Below, piece by piece: positions 1 through 8,600 of a stretch of 52,375 nt of DNA (positions are counted from its first letter, which is position 1; every line of letters begins with the position of its first letter). Source of the stretch: Candidatus Poseidonia sp. (lineage in GTDB: Archaea > Thermoplasmatota > Poseidoniia > Poseidoniales > Poseidoniaceae). Made by a program: the position numbers and the translations under genes. The notes under the pieces are model-generated. The model saw only the letters and a list, made by a program, of their open reading frames with translations, was not told the DNA's origin and made no database searches. The stretch covers positions 1 through 52,375 of the forward strand of contig JAURDW010000005.1 of NCBI GenBank assembly GCA_030827745.1. Direction: 5' to 3'.

Positions 1-101
1 CCGCTCATCGATTCAGCCTCGTCTTCTGGAACCAACATGACTGCGAGCAAACTGCCACCAAGAAGAAGAGCGAGCACGAACCAAGCGGCATCTTTGTTCA
101 C
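1..101 (-). CDS. N-terminus of a membrane or secreted protein (partial)
   Basis: An open frame runs off the left edge of the window. It starts with GTG at 99-101, read on the minus strand, and encodes about 33 residues. After a short charged start (MNKDAAW) comes a hydrophobic stretch of roughly 18 residues rich in Leu, Gly and Val, then an acidic segment (PEDEAES). This looks like a signal peptide or N-terminal membrane anchor. It faces away from msrA. The rest of the gene lies outside the window, so no function can be given. Confidence 0.5.
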   Translation of the reverse strand, partial: MNKDAAWFVLALLLGGSLLAVMLVPEDEAESMS

Positions 102-181
102 AGGTCGACATCGGCCTGCAAAAGCACTTGAAGTTAATCTGTAGCCGTATCGTTGAATCTTGCGTTCAATCAAACCTTGAT

Positions 182-727
182 ATGGACGAAGCAGCAGCGG
201 ACTTCATGGAACGCATGATCGTCGGCGGAGGATGCTTTTGGTGCGTTGAAGGCGCCTACAAACACATCCACGGCGTGGAGTCTGCCCTTCCCGCTTATGC
301 AGGCGGCCATGACCCCCACCCGACGTACGAAGCCGTGTGCAGTGGAATGACGGGCCACGCTGAGGTGGTTGAAGTGGTGTTTGACCCGTCCATCGTCTCG
401 TTTGAGACCCTGCTCGAGGTGTTCTTCACCGTCCACGACCCGACCCAACTCAACCGCCAGGGCAACGACGTTGGGACGCAATACCGTTCGTGCATCATGC
501 CGCTTTCCGAAGAGCAGCGAGCCGTGGCCGAGGCCATGATCGCCGACATGGGCAACGTCTACGACGACCCCATAGTAACCACGCTCGAGGAACCGATTCA
601 CTTCCTGATCGCCGAGAAAAAGCATCACGACTACTATGCACGAAATCCCTATCAGGGCTACTGCGCGGCCGTTGTTGGACCAAAAATTGCGAAAGTTCGC
701 GCCAAGCACGCTCATCTCTACCGGTGA
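182..727 (+). CDS. msrA: Peptide-methionine (S)-S-oxide reductase MsrA
   Basis: MsrA reduces methionine S-sulfoxide in proteins and free methionine, a cytosolic repair of oxidative damage. The catalytic motif GGGCFWC lies about 15 residues from the chosen start, followed by the family's AGG, GHAEVVEVVFDP and DPTQLNRQGNDVGTQYRS segments. The NPYQGYC...PKIAKVR ending is also typical. The frame is open from 128, but family members begin shortly before the GGGCFWC motif, so the ATG at 182 (181 aa) is preferred; ATG 206 is also possible. The gene is monocistronic, with about 120 bases to the next gene. Family assignment is very secure, and its presence suits an aerobic cell. Confidence 0.95.
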   Translation: MDEAAADFMERMIVGGGCFWCVEGAYKHIHGVESALPAYAGGHDPHPTYEAVCSGMTGHAEVVEVVFDPSIVSFETLLEVFFTVHDPTQLNRQGNDVGTQYRSCIMPLSEEQRAVAEAMIADMGNVYDDPIVTTLEEPIHFLIAEKKHHDYYARNPYQGYCAAVVGPKIAKVRAKHAHLYR

Positions 728-846
728 AGCATGCCAACTCCTTGCGCTTTTTGTCCAAAGAGGAGAAAATTGTCCCAGTTTACCGCCCGAACGCACCATG
801 GACGCGATGGGTGAGGTTCAAGAATCGCCAACGAAGCCCTCAATTC

Positions 847-2478
847 ATGCCCAACAGCATTCCCAAGCCGCCCACCCCCGTCAACGAACCCATCCTCGGC
901 TACCTGCCGGGCAGCAAGGAGCGCGCTGACCTCGAGGCTGAGCTCATGCGTCAGTCGGCCGAAGTCCTCGAAATCCCGTGCATCATCAACGGTGAAGAGG
1001 TCTTCACCGGCGATGTGGTCGAGCAGGTCATGCCTCACAACCACGGCCATGTCATCGCTCGCGTCCACATGGCCGGCGAGAAAGAAGTGAACGCCGCCAT
1101 CGACGCCGCCCTGAACGCTCACGAAATGTGGTCGACGATGCCTTGGCAGGCACGTGCCGCCATTTTCCTCAAGGCCAGCGAACTGCTCAAGGGTCCACGG
1201 CGAGCGGAGATCAACGCATCCACCATGCTGAACCAGTCGAAAACCTGCCACCAGGCTGAAATCGACTCGGCCTGCGAACTCATCGATTTCTGGCGATTCA
1301 ACTCCGATTATGCTCGTCAAATCTATGAGGACATGCAACCGCCTGTCTCGCCCTCGTCCATGTGGAACTCCAGCGAGGTGCGACCGCTCGAAGGTTTTGT
1401 GTTCTCCGTCACACCCTTCAACTTCTCAAGCATCGCCGCCAACCTCCCTTCTTGCGCCGCCATCATGGGCAATGTGGGCGTGTGGAAACCATCCCGCAAT
1501 TCCTACGTCTCCAACTACCGTTTGATGCGCCTCATGATGGATGCAGGCCTTCCCGGCGGCGTCATTAATTTCATCCCCGGCCGAGCCGCTGTGGTCGGCG
1601 ACATATGCTTGAAGCACCGCGAGTTAGCAGGTATTCACTTCACCGGATCTACCAGCGTCTTCCGACAGATGTGGCGGGATGTTGCCAACAACCTCGAGAA
1701 CCTGAAGTCCTATCCACGCATCGTTGGAGAAACCGGCGGCAAGGACTTCATCGTCGCTCACCCCGATTGCGACCGACAAGCCCTGCTGGTCGCCATGCTC
1801 CGAGGTGGATTTGAGTTTCAGGGCCAGAAGTGCAGCGCTGCAAGCAGAGTTTACGTAGCCCGCTCGGTATGGGACGCCATCAAAGACGACTACGTCGCCG
1901 AAGTCAACAAGATCACTGTTGGCGACGTCTCGGATTTCACCAATTTCCTCGGCGCTGTCATCGACAAGAAAGCCTTCGACAGCATCACGGGCTACATCGA
2001 CCGTGCTGCTGCCAACCCAGACTGCGACATCATCACCGGCGGCACCTACGACGACAGCACGGGCTACTTCATCCAGCCAACGACGATTGTTTGCAACGAC
2101 CCTCGCAGCGAGACCATGGCCGAGGAAATCTTCGGCCCCGTCCTTTCGGTACACGTCTACGAAGACGACGCCTTCGAAGCCACCCTTGAGCTGTGCGACA
2201 CCACGTCCGAGTACGCCCTGACCGGTTCCATCTTCGCCACCGACCGCCGCCACATCGAAACCGCCGTCAAGGCCCTTCGCTACAGCGCTGGAAACTTCTA
2301 CATCAACGACAAGCCGACCGGCGCCGTGGTCGGCCAGCAACCCTTCGGTGGGGCTCGTGGCAGCGGAACCAACGACAAGGCAGGGAGCCCGCTCAACCTG
2401 CTGCGCTGGGTCAGCCCACGTTCCATCAAGGAGACCTTTGCGCCGCCACACGACTGGACATACGGCTTCCTCGAGTAA
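847..2478 (+). CDS. L-glutamate gamma-semialdehyde (1-pyrroline-5-carboxylate) dehydrogenase, ALDH4A1 type
   Basis: This enzyme oxidises glutamate semialdehyde to glutamate with NAD, the second step of proline degradation. The 543-residue product matches animal/eukaryal P5C dehydrogenase along its length: NEPILGYLPGS near the start, PHNHGHVIARVH, GPRRAEI, EIDSACELIDFWRFN, SVTPFNFSSI, the nucleotide-binding FTGST, the catalytic Glu in GETGGKDF, the catalytic Cys in GQKCSAASR, EEIFGPVLSVHVY and NDKPTGAVVGQQPFGG. The open frame extends upstream to 490, but that part overlaps msrA and is shadow sequence; ATG 847 fits the family start. No proline dehydrogenase gene is seen nearby. The resemblance is to the single-domain ALDH4 type rather than to bifunctional PutA. 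Confidence 0.93.
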   Translation: MPNSIPKPPTPVNEPILGYLPGSKERADLEAELMRQSAEVLEIPCIINGEEVFTGDVVEQVMPHNHGHVIARVHMAGEKEVNAAIDAALNAHEMWSTMPWQARAAIFLKASELLKGPRRAEINASTMLNQSKTCHQAEIDSACELIDFWRFNSDYARQIYEDMQPPVSPSSMWNSSEVRPLEGFVFSVTPFNFSSIAANLPSCAAIMGNVGVWKPSRNSYVSNYRLMRLMMDAGLPGGVINFIPGRAAVVGDICLKHRELAGIHFTGSTSVFRQMWRDVANNLENLKSYPRIVGETGGKDFIVAHPDCDRQALLVAMLRGGFEFQGQKCSAASRVYVARSVWDAIKDDYVAEVNKITVGDVSDFTNFLGAVIDKKAFDSITGYIDRAAANPDCDIITGGTYDDSTGYFIQPTTIVCNDPRSETMAEEIFGPVLSVHVYEDDAFEATLELCDTTSEYALTGSIFATDRRHIETAVKALRYSAGNFYINDKPTGAVVGQQPFGGARGSGTNDKAGSPLNLLRWVSPRSIKETFAPPHDWTYGFLE

Positions 2479-2796
2479 TCACACCGAGTCTTGCTGGGCT
2501 GCCTTGGCCTTTCGCTCAAGGCGAGATTGGTGAGCATGCTCAGCCTGCGGGATGATGTAGCGCGCCGGCACACGGACCGAAACAAGGCCAATGAGGTACC
2601 AACCGAGCGTCAAGAGCGGTGTGGCCAGCATGACCGTAAGCGCTGCGGCCATCACCGGGAAGCCGTCGGTTGCCTCCCAAGACCAGACAGCGCAAAGTGC
2701 CGTGCACAGGGGCAACCACCAGCGAGCGGCATAACTCGGCGTGGACATGCCCTTGTGGTCTCGCCGGGGTGCAAAGGCAGCATGGAACCAAGACAT
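2479..2796 (-). CDS. Small two-helix membrane protein, unknown function
   Basis: A 105-residue protein with a basic N-terminus (FAPRRDHKG), two hydrophobic segments (about residues 26-42 and 47-72), and a charged C-terminal tail (EHAHQSRLERKAKAAQQ) that is probably cytoplasmic. Its stop codon directly abuts that of the aldehyde dehydrogenase on the other strand, giving tight convergent packing, which supports it as a real gene. I do not recognise a family. Confidence 0.6.
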   Translation of the reverse strand: MSWFHAAFAPRRDHKGMSTPSYAARWWLPLCTALCAVWSWEATDGFPVMAAALTVMLATPLLTLGWYLIGLVSVRVPARYIIPQAEHAHQSRLERKAKAAQQDSV

Positions 2797-2821
2797 TGTG
2801 CTTTTCTACTGGCCTGTGTAT

Positions 2822-2846
2822 TTGAACGGCCGTTTTTTTCTTCAAA
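2822..2846. other. Short palindrome followed by a T-run
   Basis: The sequence holds the perfect 10-base palindrome AACGGCCGTT running into a T-run, flanked by TTTGAA and TTCAAA. It lies between the small minus-strand membrane protein and the plus-strand PrsW gene. It could terminate plus-strand read-through from the aldehyde dehydrogenase or be part of a promoter region. Only the symmetry is directly seen. Confidence 0.25.
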
Positions 2847-2926
2847 CCGTTGATGAAGGAGAACCCCGTAGCCTTCCCTACCTGCAATGATGAAGGCCTC
2901 TGCCGAATGCTGTTTTTCAGTGACGA

Positions 2927-4432
2927 ATGATGGGCGAACTGAGCGGGTACAAGTTCAATCCGGTGGGAACAATGCAAGGGGTGCTCCAACCGCAGCAACC
3001 CAACTTGATTCCGCTGAGCCCCGCTCCAAACAATTTGACCGTTTGGCGGGCCTCAACCCCCTGGCAGACGGTTCGTTCCATGCTTGGTCTCGTGCTGGTG
3101 TGCTTTTTCATTGCACAAATCGCTGTCTTCATCGCAGCCGGTTTCATTGACGGCGACCTTAACGGCACCTTGGGGCCGATGGAGCCTGCCTACACCTTCG
3201 TCGGAGGTCTCTGCCTCTCGCCGCTCCTCGCCCTGTTTTTCTACCTCCGTCGACCGAGTTTAACCCACACCGTCCACGCGTACCCGCAAGCAGGCGGAGG
3301 CCAACTGCATGCACTCGCCGGCGGGAACGTGGTTCGTTCACCTGTCCCGACCGTCATCCAACATCACCTCTTTCGTTCCACAGCCCCGCTTGAAATGCCG
3401 CGCCCAAAGCACCTCTGGTTGCTCTTTGTGGTCGGCGTGGGTGGTTCAACGGTGTGTTTGCTTCCGCTGATGCTTGCTGGCCCGACCCTTGGTTCGGTCC
3501 TCCTTGCTTTGCTTGTGGTGCTGCCTGCATGGCTGATTGGTTTCGCAACTCCCGTCTTTGCTTGGTGGTCCATCACCAGCCGCCACATGGGCATCAACAT
3601 CGCCCGCAGAGACGCTGAATGGATGCTGGTTGCTGGCATGCTCTCCACCGTCCCTGCCATCATCATCAACTCCGTCTTGACGCCGGTCCTGATCACCCCG
3701 TTCGGCCTCGATGCCACCGCCGTGGGAACCTTGGGAGAGGGCATCGTCTTGTTCGTTTCGGCTCCTGTTGGCGAAGAATTGTGCAAAGGCCTAGCCGTGC
3801 TGGCGTTGAGCCGCCTCATCCTCTCCCCAAAACACGGGTTCTATGTGGGATCCACCGTCGGCCTGGGTTTTGCTTTGCTTGAAAACGCCCAATACATCTT
3901 CATGGCCTTGTTGGGCGAATACAGCAGCGTGACTTACCTGTTCACGGCCGTGCTTCGGGGCATCAGTTCCATCCCAGGCCACGCCATGTGGACCGGGCTC
4001 ACGGGTTACGCTCTTGGATGCTGGTTGCAGCGCAAGAAAGGGCAAAACGCTGCAGGTGAACGCTCCTACCTCTCTGAAAAAGCGAATGCGAACTGGATCC
4101 TTTACGACAAAAACGGAACCCCCGTTTCGATGTCGTCGTGGTCCACGGTCCCCTCCGACCGCATGGTCCGTCTGTTGATGCGCCATCAGGGGCATGCATG
4201 GCCGATGCCCACAAACTTGGGCGTGGGATTGGGCCTGGCCATGCTCGGTCATGCCCTTTGGAACGGTTCTTCGTGGGGAGTGAGCATGTTGCTTTCCGAC
4301 AGCGAAAGCGGGTTGGCCATCGCTTTGCAACTCGCATGGTTGATCGTGATGGTGGTCGCCTTGTGGGTGTGTATCCTGCGATGTCTCCCCACCATTGTGT
4401 TGGGCTCAGCAACAGGGAAATCACGGTCATAA
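2927..4432 (+). CDS. PrsW-family intramembrane protease-like protein
   Basis: A 501-residue polytopic membrane protein. The motifs of the PrsW/CPBP-like membrane protease superfamily are visible in consecutive helices: E283-E284-x-x-K (VGEELCKGLAVL), ExxxY at about 319 (ENAQYI), His 352 (GHAMWTG) and a further His (MLGHALWNG) near 440. Bacterial PrsW makes the first cut in anti-sigma factors; archaeal members have no assigned substrate. The N-terminal 45 residues are Pro/Gln/Asn-rich and probably cytosolic. A soluble insert of about 60 residues separates the last two His-containing regions. Start ATG 2927 or the next codon, ATG 2930, are both possible. It is not obviously coupled to a neighbour. 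Confidence 0.8.
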   Translation: MMGELSGYKFNPVGTMQGVLQPQQPNLIPLSPAPNNLTVWRASTPWQTVRSMLGLVLVCFFIAQIAVFIAAGFIDGDLNGTLGPMEPAYTFVGGLCLSPLLALFFYLRRPSLTHTVHAYPQAGGGQLHALAGGNVVRSPVPTVIQHHLFRSTAPLEMPRPKHLWLLFVVGVGGSTVCLLPLMLAGPTLGSVLLALLVVLPAWLIGFATPVFAWWSITSRHMGINIARRDAEWMLVAGMLSTVPAIIINSVLTPVLITPFGLDATAVGTLGEGIVLFVSAPVGEELCKGLAVLALSRLILSPKHGFYVGSTVGLGFALLENAQYIFMALLGEYSSVTYLFTAVLRGISSIPGHAMWTGLTGYALGCWLQRKKGQNAAGERSYLSEKANANWILYDKNGTPVSMSSWSTVPSDRMVRLLMRHQGHAWPMPTNLGVGLGLAMLGHALWNGSSWGVSMLLSDSESGLAIALQLAWLIVMVVALWVCILRCLPTIVLGSATGKSRS

Positions 4433-4509
4433 TCGGGTCATGCCTTCAAAAACCCAAGGCGGTTGGGAGGGTTAGGGCATGTTGACTTGCTCACCAGAGG
4501 TGCCTTGGC

Positions 4510-5268
4510 ATGGACGTGTTTGTCAGCGGCCCAAATGCAGGGAACCTGATGGTGACCGTTGGTTTGGTTGCGCTCCTCCTCGTCCTTTCAACCCGAGCAC
4601 GCATGCTCGACGCCACCGGTTCCAAGGCGGCTGCCATCCTCGGCCTTATCGTGGGGGGTTTGGGCCATTGGACATGGTTGCTCATTCTGCTTGGCTTCTT
4701 GTTGAGTTCCCACAAAGCCACAAAATGGCGGTTTGAAGAAAAGACGGCCCTCGGCTTGTGCGAATCAAGTGACGGCCATCGAGGTTGGACCAACGTCGTC
4801 GCCAACGGAGCCATTCCCGGTTTAATTTGCATCTACGCCTACCTCTCCGAGGACTGGACCAACGTGGTATGGATTTTCGGAGCGGCCGTGGCCGTGGCAG
4901 CATCGGACACCTTCGCAAGCGAAATTGGGTGTTTGGACCCGAGGGTTCGGATGATCACAACCTTCAAACCGTGCCAGCAGGGTGAGAACGGTGGCTTTTC
5001 ACCCAACGGGCAAATGGCGGCCGTTGCGGGTTCAAGCGTCGTTGCAGTCTTGACAGCGCTGGCTTGGTGGTTCACCGTTGAGGGAAGCGATGTTGAAGTT
5101 CTCCAACTCACGGCGGTCTTGGCGCTCGTGGGTTGGTTGGGTTGCCAAATCGACAGTTACCTTGGTGCGTTGCTTGAAAACCGTGGCTACCTCACCAAAG
5201 GTTCGGTCAATGCTCTCGCCATCACGGGCGGCGTCCTCATCATGGGCGCGTCGCTGAGTTTGCTTTGA
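4510..5268 (+). CDS. DUF92/TIGR00297 membrane protein, phytyl-phosphate kinase (VTE6)-like
   Basis: A 252-residue protein with six to seven hydrophobic helices. Family signatures are present: GSKAAAILG near residue 35, SSHKATKWRFEEK, GWTNVVANG, AASDTFASEIG, GENGGFS and GCQIDSYLGALLENRG. The plant and cyanobacterial homologue VTE6 phosphorylates phytyl phosphate using CTP. In an archaeon, a role in salvage of prenyl (geranylgeranyl or phytyl) phosphates for membrane lipids is a reasonable inference but not shown. The stop overlaps the open frame of the next gene, although that gene's likely start is at 5319. Confidence 0.82.
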   Translation: MDVFVSGPNAGNLMVTVGLVALLLVLSTRARMLDATGSKAAAILGLIVGGLGHWTWLLILLGFLLSSHKATKWRFEEKTALGLCESSDGHRGWTNVVANGAIPGLICIYAYLSEDWTNVVWIFGAAVAVAASDTFASEIGCLDPRVRMITTFKPCQQGENGGFSPNGQMAAVAGSSVVAVLTALAWWFTVEGSDVEVLQLTAVLALVGWLGCQIDSYLGALLENRGYLTKGSVNALAITGGVLIMGASLSLL

Positions 5269-5318
5269 GCAGTTCATCGGGGCATTGGCTTCTTGAAGAG
5301 GAACGCTTTCGTTGCCTC

Positions 5319-7628
5319 ATGGGGCGTCGGTCATGGGCCATCGGCACGCTCTGCCTTCTTCTTCTGGTCGGCATTTCAACGGCGGTGACTGCCAACACCA
5401 GCCCGACGTACGAACCCGGCTTTGTTGAATGGAACATCGCCCCGCACGAGCGCCTTTTCGTTGAAGGGGCCGATGTTGAAGAAGCCGTTTTGCAGCGCGG
5501 TCAAACCGATTCCGCCGTCGGTGGCTTCACCACCGGTGTCACGCCAAACGGCCCGGTCCCGGTCTTCACGCTCCAAAGCCCGCCCGTTGAACAACCGGTT
5601 GAAGCCGATGTCCTGATGAGCGTGTTTTTCTCCGCCATTCTTGAAGGCGGTGCAGGTCCCCAAACCTGCACGCGTCAAACCCTCGTAGACTCGAGCACAA
5701 CCCTCTCCTACACCGTGAGTGTTGGTGGAAGTGAAATCTACACTTCATCCGTGAACCAAGTCCTCGACACCACCGCCGAAAACGACGCGATGAATTTTTC
5801 CGGAGAAGTCCAGAACGTCACCCTCAGCCTCGCCCCGGGGGATTCCATCACGCTGAGCGTCTCGGTCGAACACCAATGCTTTGGCACCCAGGCTCGCGTG
5901 CAGTGGGGCGGTTTTGAGCACAACAGCGGTGGCATCGTCATGCAGGGCGTGTTGTACCAACCCGAAGCACGCATTCACGTCGATGCTTCTCGCTTTGCCC
6001 ACGTTGAACTGGAGCACAAACTGCCGTGGGGCATGGAAGACCTTCGCGACGAGAAATGGGAGATTTGGGGGCCGCTGTTGCCGACCGACAAAACGATTCG
6101 TGACGGGGAGTATTTGGTTGAGACCAGCGCAGGGCGTATCCGCATGACTCGCGATTTGGGAGGAAACACCACGGTGTACACATGGTCGGGAGCCAAAGCC
6201 TTGCCCGTCGGCGAACTGAACCTTCAGTTCTGCTTGCGCACCGTTGCGGGAAACCTCAACAGCGACTGCCATGCTCAGGGCATCTTGCGTTTTGAGGTGA
6301 CCGAGGGCGACGAAGGATTCGCCAGCGCGCCGCTGTGGCTCACGCTCACCACCTTGGTGGCGCTGCTTGGCTATGTCGTCAACGCCTTCAGGAGCGGTTT
6401 GATGCTGCCGATTCCAATCCTCGGGGCATTGCTGGTCCTCGCTCTGTTAACCCTCCCCACCGTTTTTGACCAGCCCAACCTTGGCGCAGATGCCATCATT
6501 CTTGACAACACCAAAGCGGTTGATGCTGAACTCACCGCCCTTGACGGGTCAACCGTTTCGGTGACGGAATTGCTCGACGGCTACGAGGCTCTCATCATCG
6601 GAACCGTCCTTCCGGGTTCGGAGCAAAGCCTCACCCAAGCCAACGAGTTTAACCGAAGCATCGACCAACTCGGCGAGCGAGTGAACGTCGTGCACATCGT
6701 CACGGGCGACGATGCACGGCCAACCGATGCAGCCGCCCTCGCAGCGGCCACCAACGCCACATGGAACACCTACCTCGATACGGAAAACGCCTTTTCAAAG
6801 AGCTTGCCGACCGGGCCCTCCGATGCTGTGGTGGTCGTGGACCCGGGCATGCACGTCACGTTCTTCCAACCCTCCTCCGCTGCGATGTTGGACATCGTTG
6901 AATCCGTTGACGGTATCGCTTCCGGCGGCCCCACATCAGTAGGTGCTTACTTCTCGCTCTTCTTCGGGCCTGGCCTCTTCCTCCTCTTTTTGGCCTTGCC
7001 TCGAGAAGAATGGACGGCCCCAGAAGAGCCGCTGCCTCCCGGCTTGCTCTGGGCATCGATCATCGTCGCTGCCGGTGCAGGCATCGCTATGGTCAATATG
7101 CCTGCACTGTTGATGGCGCTTTTCCCCGTTGGTCTAACGGCCCGCTTCGTTCTTGACATTGCGATGATGGTTTGGATGGTGGAAATGTGTTTGGTCACGG
7201 CAAAACGAGGCGCTCCCTACGAGGCTGAAGCCCTCGGAAAAGTGATTCACGGTCGCTTTCCCAAAGGCTTCCAAGTCTGGCGTGACACCGTTGACATGAA
7301 CCGTGATGTCCTCCTTGGTGTGTGGCTCGGATGGTTCGGCTGGTTGGCCTTCCCGCATCTTTTCCCACAAGCCGTGGCTTCCACCGCCCTGCTGGGAGGC
7401 ACGGGCTGGGTTTGGTCGGTGCTCTTCTTTATGCTCTTGACCTTCAGTGGAGGGTTTGTGGTGCTCATGCTCCGCATCGTTGCTTCGTGGGGTGGGCCCT
7501 TTTCACGCTTGTTTGGAAAGTTCGGAGGCGAAGTCTTTGCGCAATTTGTCGGATGGGTGCTCACGCCCATCGCCCTTTGGATGGCGTTCAACGTCACCCT
7601 GAACGTGTTGGAACTCGGGATCTTCTGA
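5319..7628 (+). CDS. Large membrane protein with an extracellular beta-rich region and a redoxin-like domain
   Basis: A 769-residue protein. The ATG at 5319 gives a clean signal peptide (MGRRSWAIGTLCLLLLVGIS); the frame also opens upstream at 5265. About 330 residues of Ser/Thr/Asn-rich, beta-type sequence with few cysteines follow, apparently outside the cell. Two hydrophobic segments come next, then a region near residues 390-520 (LTALDGSTVSVTELLDGY...VNVVHIVTG...DAVVVVDPGMHVTFF) that resembles the thioredoxin/redoxin fold but lacks the Cys pair. The C-terminal 230 residues carry about six transmembrane helices. I recognise no characterised family. It follows the DUF92 gene closely and may be co-transcribed. 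Confidence 0.7.
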   Translation: MGRRSWAIGTLCLLLLVGISTAVTANTSPTYEPGFVEWNIAPHERLFVEGADVEEAVLQRGQTDSAVGGFTTGVTPNGPVPVFTLQSPPVEQPVEADVLMSVFFSAILEGGAGPQTCTRQTLVDSSTTLSYTVSVGGSEIYTSSVNQVLDTTAENDAMNFSGEVQNVTLSLAPGDSITLSVSVEHQCFGTQARVQWGGFEHNSGGIVMQGVLYQPEARIHVDASRFAHVELEHKLPWGMEDLRDEKWEIWGPLLPTDKTIRDGEYLVETSAGRIRMTRDLGGNTTVYTWSGAKALPVGELNLQFCLRTVAGNLNSDCHAQGILRFEVTEGDEGFASAPLWLTLTTLVALLGYVVNAFRSGLMLPIPILGALLVLALLTLPTVFDQPNLGADAIILDNTKAVDAELTALDGSTVSVTELLDGYEALIIGTVLPGSEQSLTQANEFNRSIDQLGERVNVVHIVTGDDARPTDAAALAAATNATWNTYLDTENAFSKSLPTGPSDAVVVVDPGMHVTFFQPSSAAMLDIVESVDGIASGGPTSVGAYFSLFFGPGLFLLFLALPREEWTAPEEPLPPGLLWASIIVAAGAGIAMVNMPALLMALFPVGLTARFVLDIAMMVWMVEMCLVTAKRGAPYEAEALGKVIHGRFPKGFQVWRDTVDMNRDVLLGVWLGWFGWLAFPHLFPQAVASTALLGGTGWVWSVLFFMLLTFSGGFVVLMLRIVASWGGPFSRLFGKFGGEVFAQFVGWVLTPIALWMAFNVTLNVLELGIF

Positions 7629-7667
7629 CCATGACCGTTATGTGCATGGGCGTGATTCTGCAGAGGC

Positions 7668-8600
7668 ATGAAGCCAATCCTTCACTGGAGCCAAACCAAC
7701 GCTCGATTGTTGAACGCCTGCCCACGAGCATGGGTCAACACCTACGCAGCAAACCTCATGACGGGTTCAAGAGGGCCAGGTGCGCCCCGCAGCGGAACGC
7801 AACGTCGGCCCCAAATTGACGATGCTGTGGTCTCTGCCTTGCGGTCAACATGGACCGACCGGATGGAGGACCTCTTCGTCGGCACCGAATGGTCAAGTCC
7901 CTTCCGAGAACATCGTTTGAAGCGGCGGTTCACCGATGCGATGGACGCAAGCGGCCTCAAGGCTCCTGAAACCAATTTGACCCTGCATCTCAAACGTGGC
8001 GTCAACCAACTTGAGGCCCTCGAACGCACCGTTGGCCTGCGTCCATTGATGCGAGGTTCTGGTTCAAGGTGGGCCTATTTTGAGCGGTTGGACGGGGTCC
8101 ATGTTGACGGCGTCACGCTGTACACCGCCCCAGATTTGGCGTTTTATCATCAGCACAAGTGGACGTTGATACGGCTCCAATTCCGTTCCTCAGCGCACCA
8201 AACATTAGCCCAACAGTTGGAGCACTTGTTGATGGTGAAGTGGGCCATGGCTCAACCGGGTTTTCCAAACGAGGCGAACGCCTACCGGGTGAAGGTGATT
8301 CGGTGGCACCGCCACCGTTGGATTGAGCACCATCTTGACGTCAGCGAAACCCTGTTGGAACAAGCCGATGCCTTGGTTCAGCACGATGTTCAAGAGATGA
8401 AGTGGCTGCTTCGTTGTTGGAACAGCGATGCGGACCTCACAGCCGTCCCCTATGCCAGAGATGTGAAAACCTGCGAGTCATGTGCTTATCGGAAACGTTG
8501 TCCAGCAGGCCAAAATCTGGCCCAAGCCAAGGCGATGCAAGAACGGTTCGTGCTGAACTTGCATCAAAGAGAGGAAACCAAGTCACTGAGAACTTCGTGA
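7668..8600 (+). CDS. Degenerate RecB/Cas4-like PD-(D/E)XK family protein with Fe-S cysteines
   Basis: A 310-residue protein with the layout of Cas4/AddB-type nucleases. An early WSQTNARLLNACPRAW helix carries Cys18, a central strand has Asp156 (TAPDLAFY), and a C-terminal CESCAYRKRCP carries Cys269, Cys272 and Cys278. The four cysteines match the 4Fe-4S clasp of that family. The (D/E)xK active-site strand, however, reads IRLQFRS where active members have something like IVDIKS, so Asp becomes Gln and Lys becomes Arg, and catalysis is doubtful. It may bind DNA without cutting. Two paralogous proteins with intact motifs lie at 44856-48466. The 3' end overlaps the convergent tpiA by 37 bases. Confidence 0.65.
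   Translation: MKPILHWSQTNARLLNACPRAWVNTYAANLMTGSRGPGAPRSGTQRRPQIDDAVVSALRSTWTDRMEDLFVGTEWSSPFREHRLKRRFTDAMDASGLKAPETNLTLHLKRGVNQLEALERTVGLRPLMRGSGSRWAYFERLDGVHVDGVTLYTAPDLAFYHQHKWTLIRLQFRSSAHQTLAQQLEHLLMVKWAMAQPGFPNEANAYRVKVIRWHRHRWIEHHLDVSETLLEQADALVQHDVQEMKWLLRCWNSDADLTAVPYARDVKTCESCAYRKRCPAGQNLAQAKAMQERFVLNLHQREETKSLRTS

Noticed and set aside
1624-2451. Minus-strand open frame of 275 codons
   Set aside because: It is antisense to the well-supported P5C dehydrogenase and lacks family features. It results from the high-GC reverse frame.
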